A stretch of 64,000 nt of DNA. Source: Parietichytrium sp. I65-24A (lineage: Eukaryota > Sar > Bigyra > Thraustochytrida > Thraustochytriidae). Shown here piece after piece: positions 38,182 through 48,055 of the stretch (positions are counted from its first letter, which is position 1; each line of letters opens with the position of its first letter). The notes below the pieces were generated by a model. That model searched no databases and was not told where the DNA came from. It saw only the letters and a program-made list of their open reading frames with translations. The position numbers and the translations under genes were made by a program. Location of the stretch: assembly GCA_012862575.1 (NCBI GenBank), contig BLSF01000068.1:62001-126000 (forward strand), written 5' to 3'.

Positions 38182-40470
38182 ATGAAGACGTGGGTGCTCT
38201 TCGGGTTTGTGCTCACTGTTAGTTCGACTGCTCGAGAGCTGGAACTCGTCGACCCAGGAGATTGCGCAGCGAGCAGCCAGTCAGCTTGCCAAAGCAAGAT
38301 TGAGAGCGGCCTGGAGTGCGCGTATTACAAGAGGTACAACCCGGACACGAACAGCCGGTATGGGTGTCTTCCGAAAGGGTACTGCCATTTCGACACCACT
38401 CAAAAGAGCGAGTGCTTGGCTTCGCCAGACTGCAAGTATATGACCAAAGCTGACGTTCCAAAGCGTAAAACCATTTATGCGTGCGTCCCCCTCGATTACT
38501 GTGGCTTTCGCTATAACTTTGAATGCAACTACTTTGCCCACTGCACATGGAACTCAGAGTTGAACAAGTGCACGAAAAAGGTGACCGGCCCTACAGTTGA
38601 ACCAACGCGGGCCCCATCCCAAACTCCATCGACCTCGCCGACAAAGCTGCCAACCACCGCATTCCCGAGCAGGTCGCCATCGAGAGGGCCGACCAAGGTT
38701 CCGTCCAAGGCTCCGACTCGGTATCCCACTCAAAGTCCAACGACTGCGCAGCCTTCCTTGAGCCCCACCATCTCCCCCAGCCAGTCTCCGACGAGATACC
38801 CGTCGCGAGGGCCAACTGCAAGCCCGATCGACATGACTAGGGGGTATGGCGCACGACCAAATCTTTTTATGATCATGGCAGACGACCTGGGGTACGCGGA
38901 TTCTGCCATCAGCGAGAAGCCCAAGAACGCGGGGTCTACGCCCAACTTGAAGAGGCTGAAAGGTTCTGGTCTCGTGTTAACAAGGCATTATGCACACTGG
39001 CACTGCTCACCATCAAGGCGATCATTCCTTTCCGGGAGGCTGCCGATACATAGTGGAGAAGACATCTCGAACGAATACGACGATCACCTGGACACTAGGT
39101 TCACGTGGATCTCAGAAAAATTGAAGACAAAGGGGTACTACAATATTTTTGTCGGGAAAGGGCATATAGGGTTTCGGTCTGCTTCGCAATCGCTCCCAGT
39201 CAATCGCGGATTTGACTATCACGTTGGCATGCTTGGAGGATACAGCGCATATCGCGCGACCAACAGATGGAAGAATGAGGATCGATTCGTTGATGATAGC
39301 TCGTATAGCACCATGTTTTTCGGCAAGCAAGTCGAAGAGCAGGTGCGATCGCACTTTGCCAAAGACGACGCATCTCCCATGTTTGCTTTTCTTGCATACC
39401 AAGCACCACATAGTCCAGTGCAGTGCCCGGGAGATAATAACGAGGAGAAGGACAGGTACAACTCCAAGAAGTGGCCCAAGAATTGCATGATGCGGATGAT
39501 TTGGGCACTTGACGCGGAGCTAGGATTCCTTGAGCAAGCCCTCAAGGACGTCAATCAGTGGGAGAATTCTCTCATCGTCTTCACCTCGGACAACGGAGGC
39601 TCGAGGCGCCACTACCAAAGTTACGGAAACAACTTTCCACTTCGCGGAGAGAAGTCCTCTTCCTTCGAAGGGGGACTTCGGGTTTCAACAATGCTCACGG
39701 GCGGGTTTCTTCCAGAGTCACTTCATGGCAAAACGTCTTCACTTGTCACTCACGTTGCCGACTGGTACTCCACATTTTGCCACCTAGCTGGCGTTGACTA
39801 CGCCGACCCGCCACCAAACCTCCCTGCCCATGCCGGGTTACAAGCTGACGATAATCCCGTGAAAAACTTGTATTCTCCGGGTGTAGGCCAGGACAATGAG
39901 AACGTCTGGGGCACCAGCTTTCCGGATGTGGATGGTGTCAACATTTGGCCACTTCTTCTGGAGGGAGGATCTCGAGCACTCTCCAACACTGCTGCGCATG
40001 AGGTACTCGTCGTCAGTTCACAAGTAGTTATCGCTGGAGATTTGAAGCTCGTGACGGGACAGCCGTGCGAGTTGAACAATGTGGGGCAGGGAGATTGTGT
40101 ACGCGACGTAGCGTATAGCTGGGTCGACTTAGCAGATGGATGGAGCAGGAAGCCGGAAAAGTACATCACAAAAGACAAGCGAGCCAAGGGATGCTTGGCA
40201 GTGGTCGACCACCGCACTCATGGCTCTGATGGCAAAGTTTTGCAAGCCTGTCTCTTTGATCTGTCCCTGGACGAGCGCGAGACCACTCATCTTGGAGAAG
40301 ATTCACTCGAGTTCGAGACACTTTGGAAGCACTTGAACCAAACCCTTTTATACCAGTACACGAGTCGCATTCCCGGCAAGACGCAAGGTCTCTCTCCTGG
40401 TGGGATCTGCACAGACTGGGAACTCGACCCTTCAAGAATCAATGTCGACTATACACCTGTTTGTAACTAA
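38182..40470 (+). CDS. Secreted sulfatase, copy 1, with Cys-rich N-terminal modules
   Basis: The open frame extends upstream but with GTG; the first ATG with a following signal peptide is 38182 (762 residues; signal peptide 1-18). Residues 25-130 hold two Cys-rich modules (spaced C-x-Y-Y, Y-G-C, Y-C, then C-K-Y-M, Y-A-C, Y-C-x-F, C-x-Y-F-x-H-C), followed by a PT/SP linker of about 90 residues. The sulfatase domain starts near 225: metal-binding A-D-D-L-G-Y, then C-S-P-S-R-R-S-F-L-S-G-R with Cys275, the residue converted to formylglycine; later G-K-G-H-I-G (usual GKWH, Trp replaced by Gly), A-P-H-S-P and S-D-N-G-G. All catalytic positions are present. Hydrolyses sulfate esters, probably of sulfated polysaccharide; substrate inferred. 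Most like arylsulfatase B-type enzymes. Confidence 0.92.
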   Translation: MKTWVLFGFVLTVSSTARELELVDPGDCAASSQSACQSKIESGLECAYYKRYNPDTNSRYGCLPKGYCHFDTTQKSECLASPDCKYMTKADVPKRKTIYACVPLDYCGFRYNFECNYFAHCTWNSELNKCTKKVTGPTVEPTRAPSQTPSTSPTKLPTTAFPSRSPSRGPTKVPSKAPTRYPTQSPTTAQPSLSPTISPSQSPTRYPSRGPTASPIDMTRGYGARPNLFMIMADDLGYADSAISEKPKNAGSTPNLKRLKGSGLVLTRHYAHWHCSPSRRSFLSGRLPIHSGEDISNEYDDHLDTRFTWISEKLKTKGYYNIFVGKGHIGFRSASQSLPVNRGFDYHVGMLGGYSAYRATNRWKNEDRFVDDSSYSTMFFGKQVEEQVRSHFAKDDASPMFAFLAYQAPHSPVQCPGDNNEEKDRYNSKKWPKNCMMRMIWALDAELGFLEQALKDVNQWENSLIVFTSDNGGSRRHYQSYGNNFPLRGEKSSSFEGGLRVSTMLTGGFLPESLHGKTSSLVTHVADWYSTFCHLAGVDYADPPPNLPAHAGLQADDNPVKNLYSPGVGQDNENVWGTSFPDVDGVNIWPLLLEGGSRALSNTAAHEVLVVSSQVVIAGDLKLVTGQPCELNNVGQGDCVRDVAYSWVDLADGWSRKPEKYITKDKRAKGCLAVVDHRTHGSDGKVLQACLFDLSLDERETTHLGEDSLEFETLWKHLNQTLLYQYTSRIPGKTQGLSPGGICTDWELDPSRINVDYTPVCN

Positions 40471-41495
40471 AAAAATAATCGCTTCCTGCGCAGTCTTCGA
40501 AGTCTTGTCGTTCTTTCTGACTTCAAAAATACTTAGACGCATTCACACGTCCATCCTGCTAAAGGGAACGAGAATAGGTTGGTCCGACTTCACTTTTGGT
40601 TAGACGCATTTACGTAACCAAATCTAAACGAGCGGTGGGGGGTGTGGTGTATGGAGTGCTCAGATTGATCTACTGCAGAATGTATCTGATCTGGGCACTG
40701 AGCCTGCCAGACGTGCCAGACCCACGGTGTACAGTGTCACGGTAGTGCCATTGTAACCGTCTTGATCGTCGGCCGTGTCAATTCTCGAAGGGTTAGTGAG
40801 GAGAGCTACTTACTGTACTGAGATTGGTCGCACAATAAATTTTGCCCGTTGGAACCATTTGGCCCGTCGGGATTAGTGGCTGACCGATCCAAACAATTAT
40901 TTTTTTTGCAAAGAGACTTGCTCGATCAATTGAGTATGAGTCGACACACCAAAGCTATCAGGGCCGTCAATGGGCTTGGTTGGAGACAATGCTGCGTCTG
41001 GGGCGCATCGAATATAGGCAAGTCAAGTAAACACCGCGTTACTTCGAGTATGCACGCAGCGGCCACAGGAGAAGCAATCAAATTAGCTACTAGTAGAACG
41101 GCACGTGGTAGGCCATTTCGTCATTCTAAGCGATTTTATTGTGCACTTTAGGAGTACACAAAGTTGGACAGAAACAGCAGGGGTGGCAAGTTTTGGTTGG
41201 AGACGATGAGATGGGCAATTGCTGCTTGTGGTCCACGGTTGTACTCCCGTCGCGTGCGTCGCATATCTCTCTCGCAGAACTTCATACTACGCGGCTTTGA
41301 ATAGTTGTGGAATTCTGCATGCTCCATTGTGAAGTAAATGCGGCGCACAGGCTCGGGGATCTTGATTCAAAGCTCCTGGCTGACCGACCCCGCAGGGCTC
41401 GCAAGAACAGCAAAGCTGCTCTCGTGCAGACCCTGAACTCACGGGGAACACAAACCTAACCTGAAACGAACTGGAGCATATTGGAGATCTCAAAA
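40471..41495. other. Spacer between tandem sulfatase genes
   Basis: 1.0 kb without a supported gene. AT-rich run of T at 40900-40909. Presumed 3' UTR of copy 1 and promoter of copy 2; no obvious similarity to the region upstream of copy 1 by eye. Confidence 0.45.
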
Positions 41496-43757
41496 ATGAA
41501 GTGGCTTCTGCAAAGATTGCTTATGTTTGGCATTCTTGCGCACGTTGCCTCTGCAGTGGAAGGCGACGAGATCAAGCCACATCTCGTGCGGCGACTCGCA
41601 GATTTTGAAAACGAAGGATGCCAGACGTCAAACTCCAAAACATGCTCCAAATGGATCAAACGTGGCAGGGACTGCGAATGGTACAACGAGAAAAATAGCC
41701 GCACAAAAAAAGCGTACGGATGCGGCGTACCCGGGCAGTGTCTTCATAAAGACAAGAAGTCTTGCAACTCTGGCAGGGGATGCATGTACTTGGCAAAGGG
41801 TGATCTGCCAGGGAAAACAAATTCCTACGGCTGTGTTCTTGACACGTTTTGCGACTTCAAATTGCCCAGAGAATGCAATTACTTTAGCCATTGCCAATGG
41901 AGCGATGGCGCCTGTCAAAGCGCACAGAGCGAGAGACTGACCTCCGCACCTTCGAGCAAACCTTCCGAGGCGCCGAGTACTTTGCCAAATACTCCAACGT
42001 CCAATGCAAACCCGAGCGCACAGCCAACAGAGTCACCAACGGCTAGACCAACCTCGGCACCCAGCAGCAAACCAACACTGTCCCCATCACGACAACCAAC
42101 AGAATCCCCAACGGTGAACTTTTCGAGCGACTTTGGCTCGAAACCTAACATCTTCTTCGTGCTCACGGACGATATTGGCTATGCAGACTCATCTATCTCA
42201 GACAATCCGATTGACAAATCAGCAACTCCAACTCTTGCAGCCTTGAAGAAAGAAGGGCTTGTTTTGACACGACACTATGCCCACTGGCACTGCTCACCGT
42301 CGCGCAGATCATTCCTCTCAGGAAGGCTTCCAGTGAACACTGGGGAGGACCTTTCCAATGAATACGATGACCATATGGACACTCGTTTCACTTGGATATC
42401 TGAGAAGTTAAAGTCCCAGGGGTACTACAATGTGTTCGCAGGAAAGGGTCACCTGGGTTTCCGATCAGCGTCGCTATCTCTTCCAGTCAATCGCGGATTC
42501 GACTACCATGTTGGTATGCTTGGCGGATACTCCGACTATCGCGCACAAAATCGGTGGAGGAACACCGAGAGGTACACAGACAACTCAGAGTACAGTACAA
42601 TGTTTACAGGAAAAGAGGTGATCAGCCAAGTCGAAGCCCACTTTTCCAATGCGGATGCCGGACCTATGTTTGCGTTCATCGCACATCAAGCGCCACATAG
42701 CCCGATCCAGTGCCCTGGGTCCAACAGCGAGGAGAAGAGTCGCTATTTGTCAAAAAGGTGGCCGAAAGATTGCATGGACAGAATGATCTGGGCATTGGAC
42801 AGAGAGATCCGTATTCTTCAAGCTACATTGGTAAATCTTGGGCAGTGGGATAACTCTATTATCGTTGTTACCTCAGACAATGGCGGGTCGAGGCGCCCTA
42901 GAAACAGCCATGGAAACAATTACCCTCTCCGTGGCGAGAAGTCAACGTCATTCGAAGGAGGTATCCGGGTTGCGACCTTGGTGACGGGTGGGTTCCTGCC
43001 CGAGAACCTTCGTGGCCAGTCAAGTGACCTTGTCATGCACATTTCTGACTGGTACTCCACATTCTGCCATCTGGCGGGTATCGATCACGACGATGAGGCC
43101 CCTAGCGCTCCAAAGCGTCCAAACCTTGAAGCAAAAGACAATATAGTGGACAATCTGTACTCGCCTGGATACGGCTCGGAGGGAGAGAACTTGTGGGGTG
43201 AAGACAGCTATCCCAATGTGGATGGCGTCAACGTCTGGCCACTGTTGCGGGAGTCAGCTTACCGGAAACTGGAGCCTGACGAAGCTCATCAGTATCTTGT
43301 TGTGACCTCACAGGTGATCATCGCTGGAAATAACAAGCTAGTGACCGCGCAGCCTTGCCAACTGAGCATTTTGGGCACCGGTTCTTGCATGACGGACATC
43401 AAATACCAGTGGGTGCGGAGAGACCAAAAGTGGGAGTGGAATCCGCAAAGGTCTGTGGAGATAGACAGACGTGCAAAGGGCTGTCTCAGTGTAATTGACC
43501 ATCGCGAGCATGGAACGAATGGACAAGTTCTAGAACCGTGCTTATTCGACCTTGGCAGTGATGAGCGTGAAACCACTAACGTTGATAACCAGGAGCTTCT
43601 CATCACGATGTGGGAAAAGCTCAACCAAACTTTATTGTATCAGTATAATACTCGCATTCCAGGAAAATCCGGTGGCCTTTCGCCGGAAGGGATTTGCTCG
43701 TCGTGGAGCATGGACGTGAAGAGAATCAACACCGACTACGTTCCAGTATGTGAATAG
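41496..43757 (+). CDS. Secreted sulfatase, copy 2 (tandem paralogue)
   Basis: 753 residues from the first ATG (41496); the frame upstream begins with TTG. A signal peptide occupies about 1-20, then the same two Cys-rich modules as the upstream copy, a shorter Ser/Pro/Thr linker (about 60 residues, with repeated T-E-S-P-T and P-S-S-K-P) and the sulfatase domain. T-D-D-I-G-Y gives the metal-binding Asp pair and Cys266 sits in C-S-P-S-R-R-S-F-L-S-G-R. G-K-G-H-L-G, A-P-H-S-P and S-D-N-G-G are also conserved, as is a C-terminal signature L-N-Q-T-L-L-Y-Q-Y. The catalytic domains of the two copies are near-identical over long runs, while linkers and N-termini differ, so the duplication is real but not recent. 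Same inferred role: extracellular desulfation. Confidence 0.92.
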   Translation: MKWLLQRLLMFGILAHVASAVEGDEIKPHLVRRLADFENEGCQTSNSKTCSKWIKRGRDCEWYNEKNSRTKKAYGCGVPGQCLHKDKKSCNSGRGCMYLAKGDLPGKTNSYGCVLDTFCDFKLPRECNYFSHCQWSDGACQSAQSERLTSAPSSKPSEAPSTLPNTPTSNANPSAQPTESPTARPTSAPSSKPTLSPSRQPTESPTVNFSSDFGSKPNIFFVLTDDIGYADSSISDNPIDKSATPTLAALKKEGLVLTRHYAHWHCSPSRRSFLSGRLPVNTGEDLSNEYDDHMDTRFTWISEKLKSQGYYNVFAGKGHLGFRSASLSLPVNRGFDYHVGMLGGYSDYRAQNRWRNTERYTDNSEYSTMFTGKEVISQVEAHFSNADAGPMFAFIAHQAPHSPIQCPGSNSEEKSRYLSKRWPKDCMDRMIWALDREIRILQATLVNLGQWDNSIIVVTSDNGGSRRPRNSHGNNYPLRGEKSTSFEGGIRVATLVTGGFLPENLRGQSSDLVMHISDWYSTFCHLAGIDHDDEAPSAPKRPNLEAKDNIVDNLYSPGYGSEGENLWGEDSYPNVDGVNVWPLLRESAYRKLEPDEAHQYLVVTSQVIIAGNNKLVTAQPCQLSILGTGSCMTDIKYQWVRRDQKWEWNPQRSVEIDRRAKGCLSVIDHREHGTNGQVLEPCLFDLGSDERETTNVDNQELLITMWEKLNQTLLYQYNTRIPGKSGGLSPEGICSSWSMDVKRINTDYVPVCE

Positions 43758-43948
43758 AAGCCGTAAAACCCGGAACTGAGGTGCATTAGGCAGATGCCCG
43801 GTTTGAAGGCATCCGACCAATATGTTTTAGCATAAAATATAAACAACAACATTTCAACTTCGTCATCCAAAGCAATTTCAAAGTTTTTTGGTAAAAGGTA
43901 TTGAGGGAGCTTTAGCGTCGGAGTGGATTACGATGACGCGAACAACAA

Positions 43949-45204
43949 CTACATATGAACGAATGCCTCACTTGGCTTGACTGACTTCGATTCGGTGTCG
44001 TCAAGCTTGGCTAGCTCCCGCTCCTCAATGGAACACATCTTCTCAAAGTCGCACTGCGTAGCTATGTGGCCCACGGCTTTGGAGAAAACATCTAAAGGAC
44101 ACAACGTGGAGGGTGACTTGGATGCTGGGTCTTCTGCGCACAGATTGTCAGGGAGATGTACGGGATGCTCGTTGTGCAAGAGCTCAACCATCAGGTCTTC
44201 CTTGGCGCTGTTCTCGGACTTTCACACGCATACAAGGCAAGCGCAATATTCGCTGCAAACAGGACGATCGCACCTGCTCTCCAGCTCCTGTTTTGCGCAA
44301 GATCGAGGTTTAATCCACCGCCGCGCTGCACGTACTTTTCACTGCCGTTATGATCGCGAAAGAGGCCAAGTCGGGCTAGCAGCGGGGTGACTGTCTCCGC
44401 GTGTGCGAAGCGAAAGGTAGCGAGACGCTTGTCCTCCGGGGCGACGTCCTTACTTTTCGCAGCTGTTATCGTGGACTCCAGCATGTCCGTGAAAAGCAAG
44501 CAGGACATTTCATAGTTGATTGGACATCCGTACGCCTTGTACCAGAACGTGGACACATCTTCCAGGTACTCTAGCATTTCGATGTCTTTCGGGCTCAATA
44601 GTTGGCAGTACGCGCTGATTTCCTGGTGCACAGCATACTCCATCATGCAAACGTCCCAGACTATCGGAACGGCATCTTCGACGCCAAAGGCTTGCAACTT
44701 GGAGACTATGTCGGATCCATTCTCAAGTCGCTCTGCGTTTGCAAGGATGTTGGAAGCAACTTTTGCGTACACTTCGAAGAGCGAAAGTCATAAAGCGATG
44801 GGTGGTACGTAAAGTTGGAAAACAAGTCGTGGAATCGCTCTCTGGTTCTTCGTCCCATTTCAAACAACTCCGCCTCTCCAGCCCTCGCCAATAGCCCGGC
44901 ATCTTTATTTGTAAATGGCGCCGGCCAGCCTAGGAGCTCTTCGAGTTTACGCATTTTGGAGATGTGCTTTTCGGTGGGATACCTCGTGCCATGGCGAACT
45001 ATTTTGTACAAGTGAAGCACTCTCATGAAAGCACGTTTCCGGCTCTGCATGAACATCGGCGAGCTCTCTATCCCAATAAGGCGTCTTCGACCCAAGTCGG
45101 CCTTGCAAGAGCTCCCTAAAATCCGACTTTAGTCCCTGTCCGGCAACCTGAAAGTCCACTATTCCCGCCACAACACACGCCGCAAAGGCCCATAACCCGC
45201 GCAT
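43949..45204 (-). pseudogene. Multiple inositol polyphosphate phosphatase (MINPP1)-like, frame-disrupted
   Basis: Histidine acid phosphatase of the phytase/MINPP type, normally secreted or ER-lumenal. Pieces in order on the minus strand: signal peptide and L-G-S-K-T-P-Y-W-D (45204 to about 45030), then in a second frame the active-site V-R-H-G-T-R-Y-P-T motif and following helices (about 45030-44790), back in the first frame the middle and proton-donor motif F-A-H-A-E-T-V-T-P-L-L (about 44790-44205), and in the third frame the conserved tail ending C-D-F-E-K-M-C (about 44205-43949). No piece of homology is missing and the overlaps leave no room for introns, so three single-base indels are the simplest explanation. 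Either a young pseudogene or assembly errors; if corrected it would encode about 420 residues with both catalytic motifs present. Confidence 0.7.
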
Positions 45205-46138
45205 GTCCCGCTTCCCTTTGCTCTCGGCTCTGTTTCATACATTCTCAACAAACTCGGGTGTTCTATGGTGTTCTCGTCCTGAGCCCACTTGAACAGTGGC
45301 ACTGTCAGAGGACAGTTCCACCAACTTGTTGTTTTGCTTTTGCCTCTTTTGCCATCTTTTGCCTCAGTCCCGTCGAGCTCGCCCACTTTGTTGTTGTTGT
45401 AGTTCCGGTACCCCAAGTTCCACCGAGCTATTCACGTACTCATGAACAATACGCTGGAATCGGAAGTAGTTCCCGACCATGACCACCACTCTGATTCTCC
45501 TGTTACAACATGCGCCTCAACGGTCTTCTTACATAGGGTTGGCTATGAGGGTTGGTAGCCCCAGCGCGCTGCTGGGAAGGTGATTGTGTTGAGTTTGATG
45601 GGTTGGAGGCCGGCTTTGGAATGGTCTGGATTGGATTGAACATGATTGAACTGGAAATGCGGATGGAGCTCGAGCTGGATGAACTGGATAAACTGGATGT
45701 GGAAATGGAACTTGGGTTTTGGGTTTTGAAATTGGTCTGGATGATGCAATGGCTGCAAAAAAAGGACTCTGATGGTGTGAATGGCGAAAATACTTGCAAA
45801 GAGGTTAGGTGACTCTTTGAGACAATGAATTCTGCGCTTTGTCTAGTTTCCATGCCACAAACAAGGGTACATACAGTACTCGATGCTCAGCTCTTCATTT
45901 AGCATCTTCGCCCGGCCTCTTGGCTTTAGAAGCGCGCCACGAAGACGCTTTCAAAACCTCCCGGGCTGAGCGCTGGTGGCTTGTGTTTGATCTTCGCGGG
46001 CGACGGGCTGGGAAGCGGCCACGTACCTTGAACGAAAGAGCGCCGCCTCGGAAGCACTGCTCCTTTGGCCTTCGATCAATAGAGAGTGAGTGTGAAGAAA
46101 AGAGCTGGTGTATTTTGTTTGCAGAAAGCTTCCGGGGA
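45205..46138. other. Divergent intergenic region
   Basis: 0.9 kb between the MINPP-like gene and the NFGG-repeat gene. Holds a GGA/ACTGGA-rich low-complexity stretch (45590-45720). A frame continuing upstream of 46139 has no ATG until there. A potential 39-nt GTGAG...TTTGCAG intron (46086-46124) in the leader is unproven. Confidence 0.4.
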
Positions 46139-47014
46139 ATGGACTATGGATCGAGCTACGGCGGCAGCGGCAATGCGTACATGAGTGGGGCTCGTGAAAG
46201 CATGCCGTTCGATAATGTTTATTCAAACGCGTACAATGGCTACGACACCAAGTCGAGCATCACCGCGTCTAATTTTGGTGGGCCCGAGCCGGCGCAGGTG
46301 AGTGCCCGAGGTATGTACAACTCGCCCTTGCAAGGCGCTGGTGGCTTGATCGGTGGCTCCGGACAGGCAGGGGCGTCTCGCTCGCAGATCACAAGCGCCA
46401 ATTTCGGGGGCGCACCACAAGACCAATATTCAGCGAGAACGACATCAAGATTTGCTGGAAATGCCACCCGCTCCAGCATCTCCGTTGCGAATTTTGGCGG
46501 AGACTCCCAACCCACGAACGCTCAATTTAATGCTGGTCGCACAGCATATGCCAGTGCAGCACCGTTCGCGACATCAACGTCCCCACAATTCACACCGCAA
46601 ACACAAAACCGATATCCGCCAGCGTCGCCCGCAAACCTTAATTCGCAATACCAATCATCCAATTCTTACTCGCCTCAGGTCTCTTCGCAAAATACAAGCT
46701 ATTACCCGAGCTCATTCGCACAGCCAAACACAGGACAGAGTTTCTCTGCAGTCCAACAGCAGCAACAGAGACAGCAATCTCCACTGAGCAGGGCACTTGG
46801 TTCTCCTGGAGGATTTCAGGGCTCTCAGCCCAGCCGAAGCCCACGGGCAGCTTCGCCGCAGGCCGGCATGGGAGGGGATAGGGCATTGGAAGCAGTGGTG
46901 TCGCCTATGATTCGCGAAATCGCAGAGCTCAGGGTCAGGAACCAAGAGCTCGAAGAGATGGTGGCAATGCTGCAAAATAGACTCAGCCAGTACGAGGGGA
47001 ACGGTCGGTATTGA
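46139..47014 (+). CDS. Low-complexity protein with three S-I-x-x-x-N-F-G-G repeats
   Basis: 291 residues from the first ATG, at 46139. Very rich in Ser, Gly, Gln, Asn, Tyr and Ala, with few charged residues, so largely disordered. Three copies of a short motif, S-S-I-T-A-S-N-F-G-G, S-Q-I-T-S-A-N-F-G-G and S-S-I-S-V-A-N-F-G-G, recur about 40-47 residues apart in the N-terminal half. A Q-rich run lies near residue 215-225. The C-terminal 35 residues form a heptad coiled coil (I-A-E-L-R-V-R-N-Q-E-L-E-E-M-V-A-M-L). I do not recognise the family. The layout, prion-like repeats plus dimerising coil, resembles cytoskeletal or inner-membrane-complex linker proteins, a weak inference. Confidence 0.68.
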   Translation: MDYGSSYGGSGNAYMSGARESMPFDNVYSNAYNGYDTKSSITASNFGGPEPAQVSARGMYNSPLQGAGGLIGGSGQAGASRSQITSANFGGAPQDQYSARTTSRFAGNATRSSISVANFGGDSQPTNAQFNAGRTAYASAAPFATSTSPQFTPQTQNRYPPASPANLNSQYQSSNSYSPQVSSQNTSYYPSSFAQPNTGQSFSAVQQQQQRQQSPLSRALGSPGGFQGSQPSRSPRAASPQAGMGGDRALEAVVSPMIREIAELRVRNQELEEMVAMLQNRLSQYEGNGRY

Positions 47015-47605
47015 AGGATTCAATGGCTTGATCTTCTGAACCGTCCATGGCATATCAATGGTTGACGTATTTTCTTCGCACCTTATCTCTTTGTTTAATT
47101 CGAAAGCCGAAGTTAAAGAGAGCTTTTGGCCGACATTTGGGCCCGCACTCCATTGACTCCTTTTTTGAAATCCAAACTCTGTGGCTAAACGGATTGGAAC
47201 CATCATCAACCATGCACGGTCATGCTAAACTTGAACGGTCCGAATTGAGAGCTCTGATCCAGCCTCATCGTCAGCAACAAGCCCCCTCTTTGAGTCGCCA
47301 AACTCGCGCAGCTTCTTCCCCTTGGACATCTTCCAGTCTCTCTCCATTCCGTTCCAATCCAATCCATCTTGATGTATGATGCTCATCAACTTTCAACCCA
47401 AAACCAGCTTCATCATCAACCAACAAGCCCCATCTTCGATCTTCCATCTCCAGCTTGCTAATCCGGCGCTTCTTCTCATCCCGATACCTTTTCTTTCCAT
47501 CGCGATGACCAACCTTCAAGCCTTCCAAGTCTTCCAAGTTTGGCCAAAGTCTTTCCATTCCAATGAACATGTTCTTGATCAACAACTACTTCAATGAACA
47601 TAATG

Positions 47606-47648
47606 ATCTCATTCATTCATTCATTCATTCATTCATTCTTTCATTCAT
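47606..47648. repeat. (CATT)n microsatellite
   Basis: About ten CATT units with one interruption (CTTT). Confidence 0.9.
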
Positions 47649-47790
47649 GGTGAACACAAACACTGGACCACTCTAGCAACACCTACCGTAAACAATAGCA
47701 CCGAAAAGCGGTTTTCAGCTCGCCTTACCGACACAGACAACACAGGTCAACACAGACATCCAATCTCTTCGATTTCTGCGTTTCTTCGGA

Positions 47791-47847
47791 GTACGCGACG
47801 TACGCGACAAGTGTACGCGTAAAAGTGTACGCGGTAAAGAGTACGCG
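47791..47847 (+). promoter_or_regulatory. GTACGCG element cluster upstream of polycystin gene
   Basis: The 7-mer GTACGCG occurs five times, at 47791, 47800, 47813, 47827 and 47841, with near-regular 13-14 base spacing in the last three. Too ordered for chance at this composition, and similar words sit ahead of other genes here. A regulatory role is inferred from position. Confidence 0.45.
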
Positions 47848-48055
47848 AAAGAGCCCTGCACTGCGACGGCCGCACTATTGTGTTTGTGGCACGCGGTTGC
47901 GGGGACAGGGGAAGGACAGGAACGTGGCAGGGACACAACACGCATACATACATACATAAGGCGTTGAATAGACGGAAGAAGGAGCGAAGCAGGAATCGTT
48001 TGTGCAAGAGTGTAACAGGTTTGGGTCGAGCGGAGAAGTTGCTATAGCTAATTGG

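Larger units (their letters stand above)
47015..48055. other. Intergenic region with GTACGCG cluster
   Basis: 1.0 kb without a supported gene. Contains a (CATT)n tract (47606-47648) and five GTACGCG words between 47791 and 47847, about 210-260 bases before the polycystin ATG. Confidence 0.5.

Noticed and set aside
45552-45812. 86-codon frame rich in Leu/Glu/Asp
   Set aside because: Derived from GGA/ACTGGA low-complexity DNA; no independent sign of coding.
46086-46124. GTGAG...TTTGCAG looking like a 39-nt leader intron
   Set aside because: Plausible consensus but shorter than any other intron in the window and not needed for the reading frame.
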